A stretch of DNA of 64,000 nt. Origin: Nocardiopsis potens DSM 45234 (GTDB taxonomy: Bacteria > Actinomycetota > Actinomycetes > Streptosporangiales > Streptosporangiaceae). Under the pieces are notes generated by a model. It did not search any database. It was not told the origin of the DNA and saw only the letters and a list, made by a program, of their open reading frames with translations. Below are positions 24,736-33,065 of this stretch, piece after piece; the stretch's first letter is position 1; every line of letters begins with the position of its first letter. The stretch lies in assembly GCF_000341105.1 (NCBI RefSeq), contig NZ_ANBB01000024.1:39367-103366 (forward strand), in the 5' to 3' direction. The translations under genes were made by a program, and so were the position numbers.

Positions 24736-25710
24736 CTACGGGGTGGGGTTTGCATTCCCGCCGCCGGGCCGCCCCCTCGCGCCGGTCTCCGGACCCGCCG
24801 GCCCGGCGCCGCCCTCCCGCGGGGCCCCGTCCGCGGCGAGGAACCGGCGGAGCTCCCGGGCGACCAGCTCGGGGCGCTCCTTCATCGCCACGTGGCCGGT
24901 GCGGGGCAGCAGCACCATCCGGTTGCGGCGGAAGGTCCGCGCCGCCCGGCGGGCCATCCGCGGGTCGATGAACCGGTCGGCCGCGGCGTAGACGAGCAGC
25001 ACCGGGTGGCCGACCCGGGCCGCCTGGCGCCACAGCGACCGGGGCCCCCGGCGCAGGTACTCGGCGACCAGCCCGCGCAGCGACTCCAGCACCGAGCCGA
25101 CCGCGTGCGGGAGGCCCTCCCGCTCCCGCTCGGCCTCCAGCGCCTCCAGCACCCGCTGGGCCGGGGCGGACGCCGGGTCGTAGTAGGTGGCGTCCAGGGT
25201 GTCCTGCACCCGGACCTCGGCGGGGCGCCGGGCGATGCGCGCGTAGACCGCGGGGCCGAGCACCGGGACCAGCGCGCCGGCCATCTGGTACGGGACCAGC
25301 CGGGGGCGCAGGTCGGGCAGGGCCGGGGAGATCAGGGTGAGGGTGCGCACCAGCTCGGGGCGCTCGGCGGCGAGCCGCACCGCGATGCTGCCGCCCAGCG
25401 AGTTGCCGACCAGGTGGACCGGGCGCTCGCCGGCGGCGATCAGGTCGGCGGCGGCCGCGACGCCGGCGTCCAGCCCGTAGTCGCCGTCCTCGGGCGGCGG
25501 CGACTTGCCGAACCCGGGCAGGTCGGGCGCCTCGCCGCGGTACTCCCCGGCCAGGGCGCCCATCAGGTCGGTCCAGTCCGCCGAGGACCCGTTGAGTCCG
25601 TGCAGGTAGACGACGCGCGGCCGGTCCCGCGGGCCGCCGGCGCGGACGTGCATCCGCCGCCCGCCGACGGTGCGGAACTCGCCCGGCCACGGTTCGATGG
25701 GCTCCGCCAT
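24736..25710 (-). CDS. Alpha/beta-hydrolase fold protein
   Basis: This 324-residue cytosolic hydrolase has the HGLNGSSADWTDL oxyanion strand near 38, the nucleophile elbow LVGNSLGGSIAVRL (Ser near 104), an acid in YAAADRFIDPR and the His in LLPRTGHVAMKERPE. The triad is intact, so it should be an active esterase or related enzyme of unknown substrate. A Pro/Gly tail follows the domain. GAGGAGGGCGGC precedes the ATG. It is upstream of moeZ on the same strand, about 100 bp away. Confidence 0.83.
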   Translation of the reverse strand: MAEPIEPWPGEFRTVGGRRMHVRAGGPRDRPRVVYLHGLNGSSADWTDLMGALAGEYRGEAPDLPGFGKSPPPEDGDYGLDAGVAAAADLIAAGERPVHLVGNSLGGSIAVRLAAERPELVRTLTLISPALPDLRPRLVPYQMAGALVPVLGPAVYARIARRPAEVRVQDTLDATYYDPASAPAQRVLEALEAEREREGLPHAVGSVLESLRGLVAEYLRRGPRSLWRQAARVGHPVLLVYAAADRFIDPRMARRAARTFRRNRMVLLPRTGHVAMKERPELVARELRRFLAADGAPREGGAGPAGPETGARGRPGGGNANPTP

Positions 25711-25877
25711 GCCGCCCTCCTCGGTCTCCGGGCCCGCGCGGTCCCGCCGCCGCGGCCCCTCGGTGGCACTCTACGCACCGCCGCCCCTTACCCGGCCGTG
25801 GCCTCGCCGTTTCCCCCGGCCGAGGCAGAGCGAGTAACGTGGGGGGCACGTTCCGCGACGATCCGAGGGGGGATCCC

Positions 25878-26099
25878 GTGACGTCTGCACGACCGCCGCG
25901 CGAACCGGGGGAGGCCGCCCCGGACGAGTCCCTCGACTCCCCGGAGGCCGACCGCGCCGACCAGCTGGCCTCGGTCGGCGACGAGGAGGAGGGGTGGACC
26001 CCCGACCGCGCCCTGGACGCCCCGGACGACGTCTCCGAGGGCGACGCCGTCGAGCAGCACCAGGAGGTCGGAATGGACGAGGACGAATACCGCGCCTGA
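25878..26099 (+). CDS. Small acidic protein, conserved in actinobacteria
   Basis: This 73-residue protein is strongly acidic, with the segment DEEEGWTPDRALDAPDDVSE and ending near EQHQEVGMDEDEYRA. I recall similar acidic proteins in actinobacteria but no function. GTG at 25878 lies 6 nt after GAGGGGGGA, and TAACGT at 25834 may be its -10 box. It precedes the TetR gene but is probably a separate transcript. Confidence 0.7.
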   Translation: MTSARPPREPGEAAPDESLDSPEADRADQLASVGDEEEGWTPDRALDAPDDVSEGDAVEQHQEVGMDEDEYRA

Positions 26100-26308
26100 C
26101 CCTTCCCCGAGCGCCGGGATATCCGAGATCATCGGGGGCGGAGGCGGCCGGGGTGGTGGCCGGTGCCGGGTGAGCGTAACCTACGTCCGAGTAAGATGAA
26201 GGGATGCGCGCCGGGGTGTTCCGGTTCCCCGTTCCCAGGGCGCTTCCCGGATTGAACCGTCGAATGCGGCGCCAGCAGAGCCGCCGCACCAGTTCGGAGG
26301 GTGTGGGT

Positions 26309-26941
26309 GTGACAGCTCCTTCAGATGCCAGGCCGCGCGGCACCCGGCTGCCCCGCGTCGCGCGCAGGCGGCAGCTGCTGGCGGCGGCTCAGGAGGTGTT
26401 CGTCTCCCAGGGCTACCACCAGGCCGCGATGGACGAGATCGCCGAGCGGGCCGGCGTCAGCAAGCCCGTGCTCTACCAGCACTTCCCCGGGAAGCTGGAG
26501 CTCTACCTGGCGCTGCTGGAGCAGCACTGCGAGGCTCTGGTCGAGAAGCAGCGCAAGGCCCTGGAGAGCACCACCGACAACCGGGAACGGGTCGTCGCCA
26601 GCTTCACCGCGTTCTTCGAGTTCGTCGCGGGCGACGGCGAGGCGTTCCGCCTGGTGTTCGAGTCCGACCTGCGCAACCTGCCCGCGGTCCGGGAGAAGCT
26701 CGACCACACCCTGCACCGGTGCGCCGAGCTGATCGGCGAGGTGATCCGCCAGGACACCAGCATCTCCGAGGAGGAGGCGCACCTGCTCAGCGTCGGCCTG
26801 GTCGGCCTGGCCGAGACCAGCGCCCGGTACTGGACCGGCAGCGGCGGCGGCGTACCCAAGGAGACCGCGGAGCTGCTCGTCTCCCGGCTCGCCTGGCGCG
26901 GCCTGAGCGGCTGGGACCTCACCCGGGAGAGCGCCGAGTAA
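26309..26941 (+). CDS. TetR-family transcriptional regulator
   Basis: This 210-residue regulator has an N-terminal TetR helix-turn-helix (RRQLLAAAQEVFVSQGYHQA ... IAERAGVSKPVLYQHFPGK) and a helical ligand domain. It is very like Rv3208 and its streptomycete counterparts, which hold the same position near moeZ and rhlE; the target genes are unknown. GTG at 26309 is preceded by GGAGGG and begins the conserved part; an ATG at 26204 is in frame but adds an unlikely basic leader. TAAGAT near 26191 could be a -10 box for a longer mRNA. Confidence 0.9.
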   Translation: MTAPSDARPRGTRLPRVARRRQLLAAAQEVFVSQGYHQAAMDEIAERAGVSKPVLYQHFPGKLELYLALLEQHCEALVEKQRKALESTTDNRERVVASFTAFFEFVAGDGEAFRLVFESDLRNLPAVREKLDHTLHRCAELIGEVIRQDTSISEEEAHLLSVGLVGLAETSARYWTGSGGGVPKETAELLVSRLAWRGLSGWDLTRESAE

Positions 26942-27281
26942 CCGGGACGGACGCGGCCGATCCCCGCCCCCGCCCCGGGTTCTCCGTTCTCCGCCCCGGG
27001 TTTTTCCGCCGCCCCGACTCCGCTCCGTGACCACCGGGGGTCCTCCCGGGGCGCCTCCGGGTTCCCCCGCCGCTCCGGTGATCGGGGGGCGCGGCGACCC
27101 GCCCACCCCCGCCCCGCCCCCCGAGAGTGGGCACCCTCCGTGATCGCCGGTCACCCTCCGACGATTCGGCCTGGTCGATAACGGGTAATCGCCGTGGTGA
27201 GAAGCGATCCGTTTCGGTTTCGCCGAGCGTACGCGGGATCACTCCCGGGTACGGGCGGGGCCCCATCGGGGGTGAAACGAC
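26942..27281. other. 340-bp region upstream of the MscS-like gene
   Basis: No gene is seen. The last ~110 bp are less GC-rich and contain GATAACGGGTAATCG near 27176 and a GTGATCGCCGGTCAC dyad near 27138. GGGGGTG lies just before the next ATG. A structured leader is possible, but I could not match it to a known riboswitch. Confidence 0.4.
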
Positions 27282-28142
27282 ATGGACATCGGTCAGGGAC
27301 TCACGGCGGCGTGGTCCGCTGTCGCGTCTTTCGCACCGAGACTCGCCGCGTTCCTGGTCATCCTGATCCTGGGCTGGCTCGTGGCCAAGCTCATCGGCCG
27401 GCTGGTCGGCAAGGGGCTCGCCCGCCTCGGCCTCGACCGGGGACTGGAGCGCTCGGGGGTCGGCGAGTACTTCCAGCGCAGCAAGTACTCCGCCAGTGAG
27501 CTGTGCGGGAAGATCATCTACTACGCCGGTGTGCTGATCACGCTGCAGCTGGCGTTCAGCGTGTTCGGGCCGGCCAACCCGATCACCCAGATGCTGAACC
27601 AGGTGGTCGCCTGGATCCCGCAGGCCGTGGTGGCGCTGGTGATCGTGGTGGTCGCCGGCATCATCGCCAAGGCCCTCCGGGACATCGTCTCCAGCGCGCT
27701 GGGCGGGCTGAGCTACGGCCGGCTGGTCGCCAACCTGCTGGGGATCTTCGTGATGGCGCTGGGCGTCATCGCCGCTCTGAACCAGATCGGCGTCGCCACC
27801 ACCGTCACCCAGCCGGTGCTCATCGCGGTGCTGGCCACGGTCGGCGGCATCCTGGTCGTCGGCGTGGGCGGCGGCATGATCCGGCCGATGCAGGCGCGCT
27901 GGTCGCGCTGGCTGGACGCGGCCGAGCGGGAGACCTCCCGGCTCCAGGAGGGCCAGGGGTACGCGGCCGGCATGTCCGACGCGATGCGGGCCGAGCAGGG
28001 CGCTCCGCAGCAGCGCGCCGAGGCCCGGCAGGGCGCCGAGGCCCGGCAGGGCGCGGGCGGCGCCAGCCCGTCCGGGTACGGCCGCACCCGTCCCGAGGAG
28101 GGCGGGCCGGTCGGCGAGCACCGCCGGCCGCCGGAGCCCTGA
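27282..28142 (+). CDS. MscS-like/CmpX-type membrane protein with TM-helix repeats
   Basis: This 286-residue protein has four to five membrane spans (near 18-38, 75-95, 105-130, 150-170, 180-200) in the conserved TM_helix arrangement GWLVAKLIGRLVGKGLARLG ... IIYYAGVLITLQLAF. It lacks the full MscS beta-domain, as in CmpX-type proteins, so conductance is uncertain. The C-terminal 80 residues are a hydrophilic tail with a tandem AEARQGAEARQGA repeat. GGGGGTGA precedes the ATG. Convergent with the next small membrane gene. Confidence 0.78.
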   Translation: MDIGQGLTAAWSAVASFAPRLAAFLVILILGWLVAKLIGRLVGKGLARLGLDRGLERSGVGEYFQRSKYSASELCGKIIYYAGVLITLQLAFSVFGPANPITQMLNQVVAWIPQAVVALVIVVVAGIIAKALRDIVSSALGGLSYGRLVANLLGIFVMALGVIAALNQIGVATTVTQPVLIAVLATVGGILVVGVGGGMIRPMQARWSRWLDAAERETSRLQEGQGYAAGMSDAMRAEQGAPQQRAEARQGAEARQGAGGASPSGYGRTRPEEGGPVGEHRRPPEP

Positions 28143-28162
28143 CGGGGCGCGGACGCACACCT

Positions 28163-28196
28163 GAGCGGGGCGGGGCCGTACGGGCCCGCCCCGCTC
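28163..28196. terminator. Bidirectional hairpin between convergent genes
   Basis: GAGCGGGGCGGGG (28163-28175) pairs with its near-perfect complement ending at 28196, around CCGTACGGGC. It occupies the 66 bp between two convergent stop codons. Confidence 0.6.
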
Positions 28197-28208
28197 CGCG
28201 TCCGCCGC

Positions 28209-28451
28209 CTAGAGCAGCTCCTCGTCCCGCAGCTCGTCGCGGGAGAGCCGGTCGATGCGGCGGATCATCAGCACCAGGGTCGCTCCGATGGGCAGCAGCG
28301 ACAGCCAGAAGGCGGGTGAGGTCCACCCGGAGACCGCCATCACCGCCAGGGCGACCACGACGATCAGTGCGAAGAGCATGAAATCGGTGCGATCCTGCCG
28401 GACCAGGACGCCGATAGGAGGCCGCGCCGCCCCATGCCGACCGCTCCTCAT
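28209..28451 (-). CDS. Small two-span membrane protein
   Basis: This 80-residue protein has two predicted membrane helices (FMLFALIVVVALAVMAVSGW and AFWLSLLPIGATLVLMI) and a charged, acidic C-terminus ending DELRDEELL. I do not recognise a named family. ATG at 28451 has AAAGGAAGAG 5 nt upstream. Confidence 0.65.
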   Translation of the reverse strand: MRSGRHGAARPPIGVLVRQDRTDFMLFALIVVVALAVMAVSGWTSPAFWLSLLPIGATLVLMIRRIDRLSRDELRDEELL

Positions 28452-28639
28452 GCGCTCTTCCTTTCTCGCGGCACCTCGCGGCCGCATCTTCGATGCCCGG
28501 GCATGCGGCCGAGACGGGCTCCGCGCCGGGAACGCCGCATGCGGAGGCGCCCCTCGCCCTCTGGATACCCACCACGGGCAGCATGACCCCGGGTACGGAT
28601 CAGCGTACGCCCCGTGAGGGCCTCAGTGAGATCACTTCG

Positions 28640-28668
28640 CGGATCGGCGGCCTGGTACCGCCGATCCG
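28640..28668 (-). terminator. Hairpin after the DUF6401-like gene
   Basis: CGGATCGGCGG (28640-28650) and CCGCCGATCCG (28658-28668) are perfect complements around CCTGGTA. It starts 27 bp beyond the stop at 28696 on the minus strand. An outer CCTCA/TGAGG pair extends it imperfectly. Confidence 0.55.
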
Positions 28669-28695
28669 TGAGGTTCCACTTGGGGCGTGACCAAC

Positions 28696-29007
28696 CTAGC
28701 GGACGAAGCCGCTCTCCTTGGCCAGCCGACAGATGGCCAGGAGGCGAACGGTCTCCCAGTCGTACTCAGCGGAGGTGGAGTGCCATCCCCGCTCCCGGCA
28801 GCCGTCCACGAACCCGCGGAGGTAGCTGGTCAGGCTCCGCAGAGTGAGCGAGGCGCCGCCGGACGCGATCGAATCGCGGACCGCGGCGGCGTGCTGGTCC
28901 AGCTCAGCGGTGAGCCAGGGCTCGGTGGATCCGCTGAGCGGACCGAAGACGTCGAATTCGCGAGAGAGGCGGGCCAGCGGGCCCTGCGCGTCGAACCCAC
29001 TGCGCAT
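28696..29007 (-). CDS. DUF6401-like small protein
   Basis: This 103-residue protein contains LTAELDQHAAAVRDSIASGG, LTSYLRGFVDGCRERGW and YDWETVRLLAICRLA, the pattern of the actinobacterial DUF6401 family, sometimes annotated as natural-product-related. No function is established. It has no membrane segment. ATG at 29007 has GAGGTGTC about 9 nt upstream. The sequence just upstream (29020-29090) is unusually AT-rich for this window, consistent with a promoter or with recent acquisition. Confidence 0.65.
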   Translation of the reverse strand: MRSGFDAQGPLARLSREFDVFGPLSGSTEPWLTAELDQHAAAVRDSIASGGASLTLRSLTSYLRGFVDGCRERGWHSTSAEYDWETVRLLAICRLAKESGFVR

Positions 29008-29200
29008 GGACGAGACACCTCATGGCCGGGAGCATTCGGAACCCAACCGACTATATGTCAATTCGGAACCGAATCATGACCGTTTCGTGTTCGAGTGGCC
29101 GGAGTCACCGGCCCCGCGGCGGGCACCCCGGCCGGCTCCCCCTGCGCGGCGGCGGCTCCCGCCCCGCCGGGCCCGGTTCCGCGGGCCGGGGCGGACGCGC

Positions 29201-29896
29201 TCAGGTGCTCAGCCCCATCGCGGCCAGCCGCGCGGAGTGCGCCTCGGTCAGCCCGGCGAACATCCGGCTGATCGAGGCCAGGTCGCTCTCCCGGCCGGAC
29301 TCCTCCCCGGCCCGCTCCGCCCCCGCGGCCACCAGCGCGGCCAGGTCCGGGCGGTGCGCCGCGACCAGCTGCGCCTGGCTCAGCGCCTCACCGACCAGGC
29401 GGCGGGCCCACAGCGACAGCGGGCCGGCGAGCCTGGGGTCGGCCTCGACCGCGGCGCGCACCCGGGCGCCGATCACCTCGGCCCGCTCGTCGTCGTCGAC
29501 CGCGCCGTCCACCAGCTCCGCGGTCCGCGCGTCGGCGACCTTGGCGACCACCCGGTAGAAGTCGCCCGAGATGCCGTCGCCCACATAGGTCTTGACCAGG
29601 CTCTCCAGCCAGTTCTTCGGCTCGGTCCGGGCGTGCCAGGCCTCCAGCGGCTCGACGAACGGCTCCATCGCGGCCTCCGGGTCGGCCCCCAGCTCGGTGA
29701 GCCGGTCGTGCAGCAGGCGGTAGTGCCGGTACTCGGCGGCGGCCGCCCCCGCCAGCTCGCCCTTGGCGGCCAGGTCGGGCGCCAGGCCCGCGTCGCCGGA
29801 GAGCCGGAAGAAGGACACGAGTTCGGCGTAGGCCAGCAGGCCCAGCAGGTCGACGACGCCCGCGGACGCCGTCTCGGAAGGGGAGCCATTCGTCAT
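29201..29896 (-). CDS. Ferritin-like fold protein
   Basis: This 231-residue all-helical protein resembles the ferritin-like proteins found next to rhlE in many actinobacteria (Rv3210c-like). Helices start VVDLLGLLAYAELVSFFRL and include GELAGAAAAEYRHYRLLHDR, where E and H could bind metal, and PKNWLESLVKTYVGDGISGD. The complete di-iron ligand set is not evident, so activity is uncertain. TAACCT lies 7 nt before the ATG and no SD is visible, so the mRNA is probably leaderless. It diverges from the RNA helicase. Confidence 0.8.
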   Translation of the reverse strand: MTNGSPSETASAGVVDLLGLLAYAELVSFFRLSGDAGLAPDLAAKGELAGAAAAEYRHYRLLHDRLTELGADPEAAMEPFVEPLEAWHARTEPKNWLESLVKTYVGDGISGDFYRVVAKVADARTAELVDGAVDDDERAEVIGARVRAAVEADPRLAGPLSLWARRLVGEALSQAQLVAAHRPDLAALVAAGAERAGEESGRESDLASISRMFAGLTEAHSARLAAMGLST

Positions 29897-30063
29897 GGAG
29901 CACAGGTTAACGAGCCCCGGGGGCCCGCTCCGAACCACCGCCCGCGCGATGCCCGCGCGAGCGGGGATTATTCGGGCGCGTCCGGGGCGTTGCACGTGTC
30001 AGCGCCGCGAGCGGGCCTGATGGGGCATGTCCAGGGACGGAGCGCCACGCTAGACTCTGCGCT

Positions 30064-30387
30064 GTGATCGGCGGCCGAACGCCGTCCGCACGGACGCTCC
30101 GCACGGGCGCGGCGGGTGCCGCGGCCGTGGCCGGTCGTCCCGACCGGCGGAGCGGAGCGGCCGGATGCGGCGCCCCGCCGCGCGGTGCAGGAGCGCCGCG
30201 CGCCAGGACAACAGAGAACGGACGGCCCATGCGCCGAGTGCGCGAGCGCGCCGCGGAGGGCGGAACACCCGCCCCGCGTGCCGCGCCGCCCCTCGCCCGG
30301 CCCCGCGCCGCAGCGGCGGCGCCCGTCCGCAGCACACGAGGCCACGAACGCCATTGCGGCCCGCCCAGATGGAGGCATGAGCCCTGA
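30064..30387 (+). CDS. Possible leaderless leader ORF ahead of rhlE
   Basis: GTG at 30064 has TAGACT 7 nt upstream, a good leaderless configuration, and opens a 107-codon frame. Its TGA (30385-30387) overlaps the proposed CTG start of rhlE as CTGA. The product is Arg/Ala/Pro/Gly-rich with no domain, which is also what an accidental frame in this GC range looks like. It may be a coupling device or simply a 5' untranslated region. Confidence 0.35.
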   Translation: MIGGRTPSARTLRTGAAGAAAVAGRPDRRSGAAGCGAPPRGAGAPRARTTENGRPMRRVRERAAEGGTPAPRAAPPLARPRAAAAAPVRSTRGHERHCGPPRWRHEP

Positions 30388-31928
30388 GCAGCACCGAGAA
30401 CACGAGCGAACCCCGACGTACCTTCCGCGACCTGGGCGTCAGCCCGGAGATCGCCGACGCCCTCGAAGCCGAGGGCATCATCGAGCCCTTCCCCATCCAG
30501 TCCCTGGCCCTTCCGCTCGCGCTGAACGGCTCCGACATCATCGGCCAGGCGCGCACCGGCACCGGCAAGACCTTCGCCTTCGGCCTGCCGCTGCTGCAGC
30601 TCGCGCAGAAGGAGCCCGGCGAGTCCAAGCGGCCCCGCGCCCTGGTCGTCGTCCCCACCCGCGAGCTCGCGATCCAGGTGGCGGCCGACCTGACCACCGC
30701 GGGCAAGCGGACCGGGGCCCGGATCCTCACCGTCTACGGCGGCCGCGCCTACGAGCCGCAGATCGACGGGCTGAAGAGCGGCGTCGACATCGTCGTCGGC
30801 ACCCCCGGTCGCCTGCTCGACCTGGAGAAGCAGAAGCACCTGAGCCTGGGCGGCGTCGGCGCCGTCGTGCTCGACGAGGCCGACAAGATGCTCGACCTGG
30901 GCTTCCTCCCGGACATCGAGCGGATCCTCAAGCGGATCCCCGACCAGCGCCAGTCGATGCTCTTCTCGGCCACCATGCCGAGCGAGATCGTCGGCCTGTC
31001 CCGCCGCTACCTGACCCGGCCCACGCACGTGCGCGCCGGCGACGACGACGAGCCGGGGCAGACCACCACGAGCCACATCGACCAGTACGTCTACCGCACC
31101 CACCAGATGGACAAGGGCGAGATGCTCGCCCGGCTGCTCCAGGCGGAGGGGCGCGGCCTGAGCATGGTCTTCTGCCAGACCAAGCGGGCCTGCGACCGGG
31201 TCGCGAGCGACCTGAAGTCGCGCGGCTTCGCCGCCGCCGCGGTCCACGGCGACCTGGGGCAGAGCCAGCGCGAGCGGGCGCTGCGCGCGTTCCGCAACGG
31301 CAAGATCGACGTGCTGGTCGCCACCGACGTGGCCGCCCGCGGCCTCGACGTGGACGACGTCACCCACGTGGTGAACTACGAGTGCCCCGACGACGAGAAG
31401 ACCTACACCCACCGGATCGGCCGCACCGGCCGCGCCGGGCGCTCGGGCACCGCGGTCACCTTCGTCGACTGGCGCGAGATCGCCCGCTGGAAGCTGATCA
31501 ACGCGGCGCTGGAGCTGTCCTTCGCCGACCCGGAGGAGACCTACTCCACCTCGCCGCACTTCTTCGAGCAGCTCCGCATCCCCGAGGGCACCAAGGGGCG
31601 GCTGGCCAAGGAGAAGCAGGAGCGGGCCGGCCTGGAGGCCGAGGAGATCGAGGACATCGGCGACACCGGGGTGCACGCCAAGCAGCGCGAGCCGCGGGAG
31701 CGCGGCGACCGCGAGCGCGGCGGCCGGAGCCGGACCCGGAACCGGCGCCGCACCCGCAAGGGCGGCGAGGCGGCCGCCTCGGACGCCCCGGCCCGCACCG
31801 AGTCCCCCGCCGCCGGCGGCGACGGCGAGGCCGCGCCCGCACCCGCACCGCGCCGGCGCAGGCGCCGCCGCACCCGCGGCGGGCTCGAGGTCGGCCGCGG
31901 CCAGGAGGGCACCGCGCAGGAGGGCTGA
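30384..31928 (+). CDS. rhlE: DEAD-box ATP-dependent RNA helicase RhlE-like, CTG start
   Basis: This protein of about 514 residues has all DEAD-box motifs: the Q motif (FPIQSLALP), ARTGTGKT, PTRELAIQV, TPGRLLD, VLDEADKML, FSATMP, and HRIGRTGRAGR. A basic, Arg-rich tail of about 130 residues (RGGRSRTRNRRRTRK and similar) should bind RNA. It remodels structured RNA and is syntenic with Rv3211. No ATG, GTG or TTG is in frame before conserved sequence; a stop lies at 30378. CTG at 30384 has GGAGG exactly 8 nt upstream. The out-of-frame ATG at 30377 is too close to that SD. A frameshift is the alternative. Confidence 0.9.
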   Translation: MSSTENTSEPRRTFRDLGVSPEIADALEAEGIIEPFPIQSLALPLALNGSDIIGQARTGTGKTFAFGLPLLQLAQKEPGESKRPRALVVVPTRELAIQVAADLTTAGKRTGARILTVYGGRAYEPQIDGLKSGVDIVVGTPGRLLDLEKQKHLSLGGVGAVVLDEADKMLDLGFLPDIERILKRIPDQRQSMLFSATMPSEIVGLSRRYLTRPTHVRAGDDDEPGQTTTSHIDQYVYRTHQMDKGEMLARLLQAEGRGLSMVFCQTKRACDRVASDLKSRGFAAAAVHGDLGQSQRERALRAFRNGKIDVLVATDVAARGLDVDDVTHVVNYECPDDEKTYTHRIGRTGRAGRSGTAVTFVDWREIARWKLINAALELSFADPEETYSTSPHFFEQLRIPEGTKGRLAKEKQERAGLEAEEIEDIGDTGVHAKQREPRERGDRERGGRSRTRNRRRTRKGGEAAASDAPARTESPAAGGDGEAAPAPAPRRRRRRRTRGGLEVGRGQEGTAQEG

Positions 31929-32054
31929 CCCTCCTCCGCGGTGCGCACGCACGGACCGGGGCGGCGGGCGACCGCCCCGCAGCCGTGTCCGGACACCCCC
32001 GGCTCACCGGGCCGGGGCCCTGGTCGGAGGGCGGATCGTCTAGGGTGATCCGTC

Positions 32055-32942
32055 GTGAGTACACCGCGGTTTCTGGAACTTCCGCCCGGCGTCCGGCGGA
32101 TCGACGTGCCGACGGCGCTGGGCACCGTCGCGGCGCTGCGGGCCCTGCCCGCGGCGGGCGGCCACGACCGGCAGCCCGCCCTCCTCGTCCCCGGCCTGAC
32201 CGGGAGCAAAGAGGACTTCATCGCGCTGCTGCAGACGCTGGCCCAGGCCGGGCGCCCGGTGGTCGCGATCGACCTGCCCGGCCAGTACGAGTCCCCGGCC
32301 CCCGGCGACCTGGCCGACTACGGAACCGCCTGGCTGGGCCGCTCCGTCGCGGCCCTGGCCGAGGCCCTCGACGAGGGCCCGGTCCACCTGCTCGGCCACT
32401 CCTACGGCGGGCTGGTCTCCCGGGAGGCGGTCCTCGCCGACCCCTCCCCCTTCCTCTCCCTGGCCCTGATGAGCTCGGGCCCCTCCGCGGTCCCCTCGGC
32501 CGGCCGGATCTCCGACGCCGAGCGGCTCATCGCCTTCCTCCGCCCCGACCCCAGCCCGGAGCGGCTGCGGCTGCTCTGGGACCGGTTCCTGGACGGCCCG
32601 TCCCGCTCCGCCGGCCTCTCCGCGGAGATCCAGGAGTTCCTGCAGGCCCGGATGGTCGCGAACAGCCCGGGCGCGCTGGTGCGGATGTGCGAGGAGATCC
32701 TCTCCGCCCAGGACCGCACCGGCGAGCTCGCCGCAGTGGACCTGCCCCGCCTGGTGCTCTACGGGGAGAACGACGACGCCTGGCCGCCGAACCTGCAGGC
32801 GGCGATGGCCGAGAAGCTCTCCGCCCGCAAGGTCGTCGTCCCCGGCGCCGCCCACTCCCCCAACGTCGAGGCCCCGGAGACCACGGCCCGCGCCCTGACC
32901 CTCTTCTGGGACGCGGTGGAGACCCCGGACCGGACGGGGTAG
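32055..32942 (+). CDS. Alpha/beta-hydrolase fold protein
   Basis: This 295-residue hydrolase has LLVPGLTGSKEDFIALL near 46, the elbow LLGHSYGGLVSREAV (Ser near 117), an acid in LVLYGENDDAWPP and the His in PGAAHSPNVEAP, so the triad is intact. The substrate is unknown. TAGGGT lies 8 nt before the GTG at 32055, with no SD, suggesting a leaderless mRNA. It follows rhlE by 126 bp on the same strand and is convergent with the next gene. Confidence 0.83.
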   Translation: MSTPRFLELPPGVRRIDVPTALGTVAALRALPAAGGHDRQPALLVPGLTGSKEDFIALLQTLAQAGRPVVAIDLPGQYESPAPGDLADYGTAWLGRSVAALAEALDEGPVHLLGHSYGGLVSREAVLADPSPFLSLALMSSGPSAVPSAGRISDAERLIAFLRPDPSPERLRLLWDRFLDGPSRSAGLSAEIQEFLQARMVANSPGALVRMCEEILSAQDRTGELAAVDLPRLVLYGENDDAWPPNLQAAMAEKLSARKVVVPGAAHSPNVEAPETTARALTLFWDAVETPDRTG

Positions 32943-32986
32943 CCGCGCTCCGTCCCGCGATCGCCGCGGAACGGCCGGCGACGGCG

Positions 32987-33020
32987 ACGGCCCGCCTCCG
33001 GATCTCCGGTGGCGGGCCGT
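32987..33020. terminator. Bidirectional hairpin between convergent genes
   Basis: ACGGCCCGCC (32987-32996) and GGCGGGCCGT (33011-33020) pair perfectly around 14 nt, midway between convergent stops at 32942 and 33066. Confidence 0.6.
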
Positions 33021-33065
33021 GCGCATGCCGGCCGGGGCGCGGTCGCGGCCCGGTCGGTTCCCGGG

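Noticed and set aside
26100..26140. CCGAGATCATCG as another palindrome-family copy
   Set aside because: Only about 12 bp match the outer arm; there is no core and no opposing arm.
27130..27281. Possible c-di-AMP (ydaO) or other riboswitch before the MscS-like gene
   Set aside because: The leader contains GGGGGTGAAAC near the start codon, but I could not match the conserved core or pairing. A covariance search (for example Infernal with Rfam ydaO-yuaA) would be decisive.
28005..28050. Short direct repeat GCCGAGGCCCGGCAGGGC
   Set aside because: It lies in frame in the hydrophilic tail of the MscS-like protein and encodes AEARQG repeats; it is a protein repeat, not a CRISPR or mobile element.
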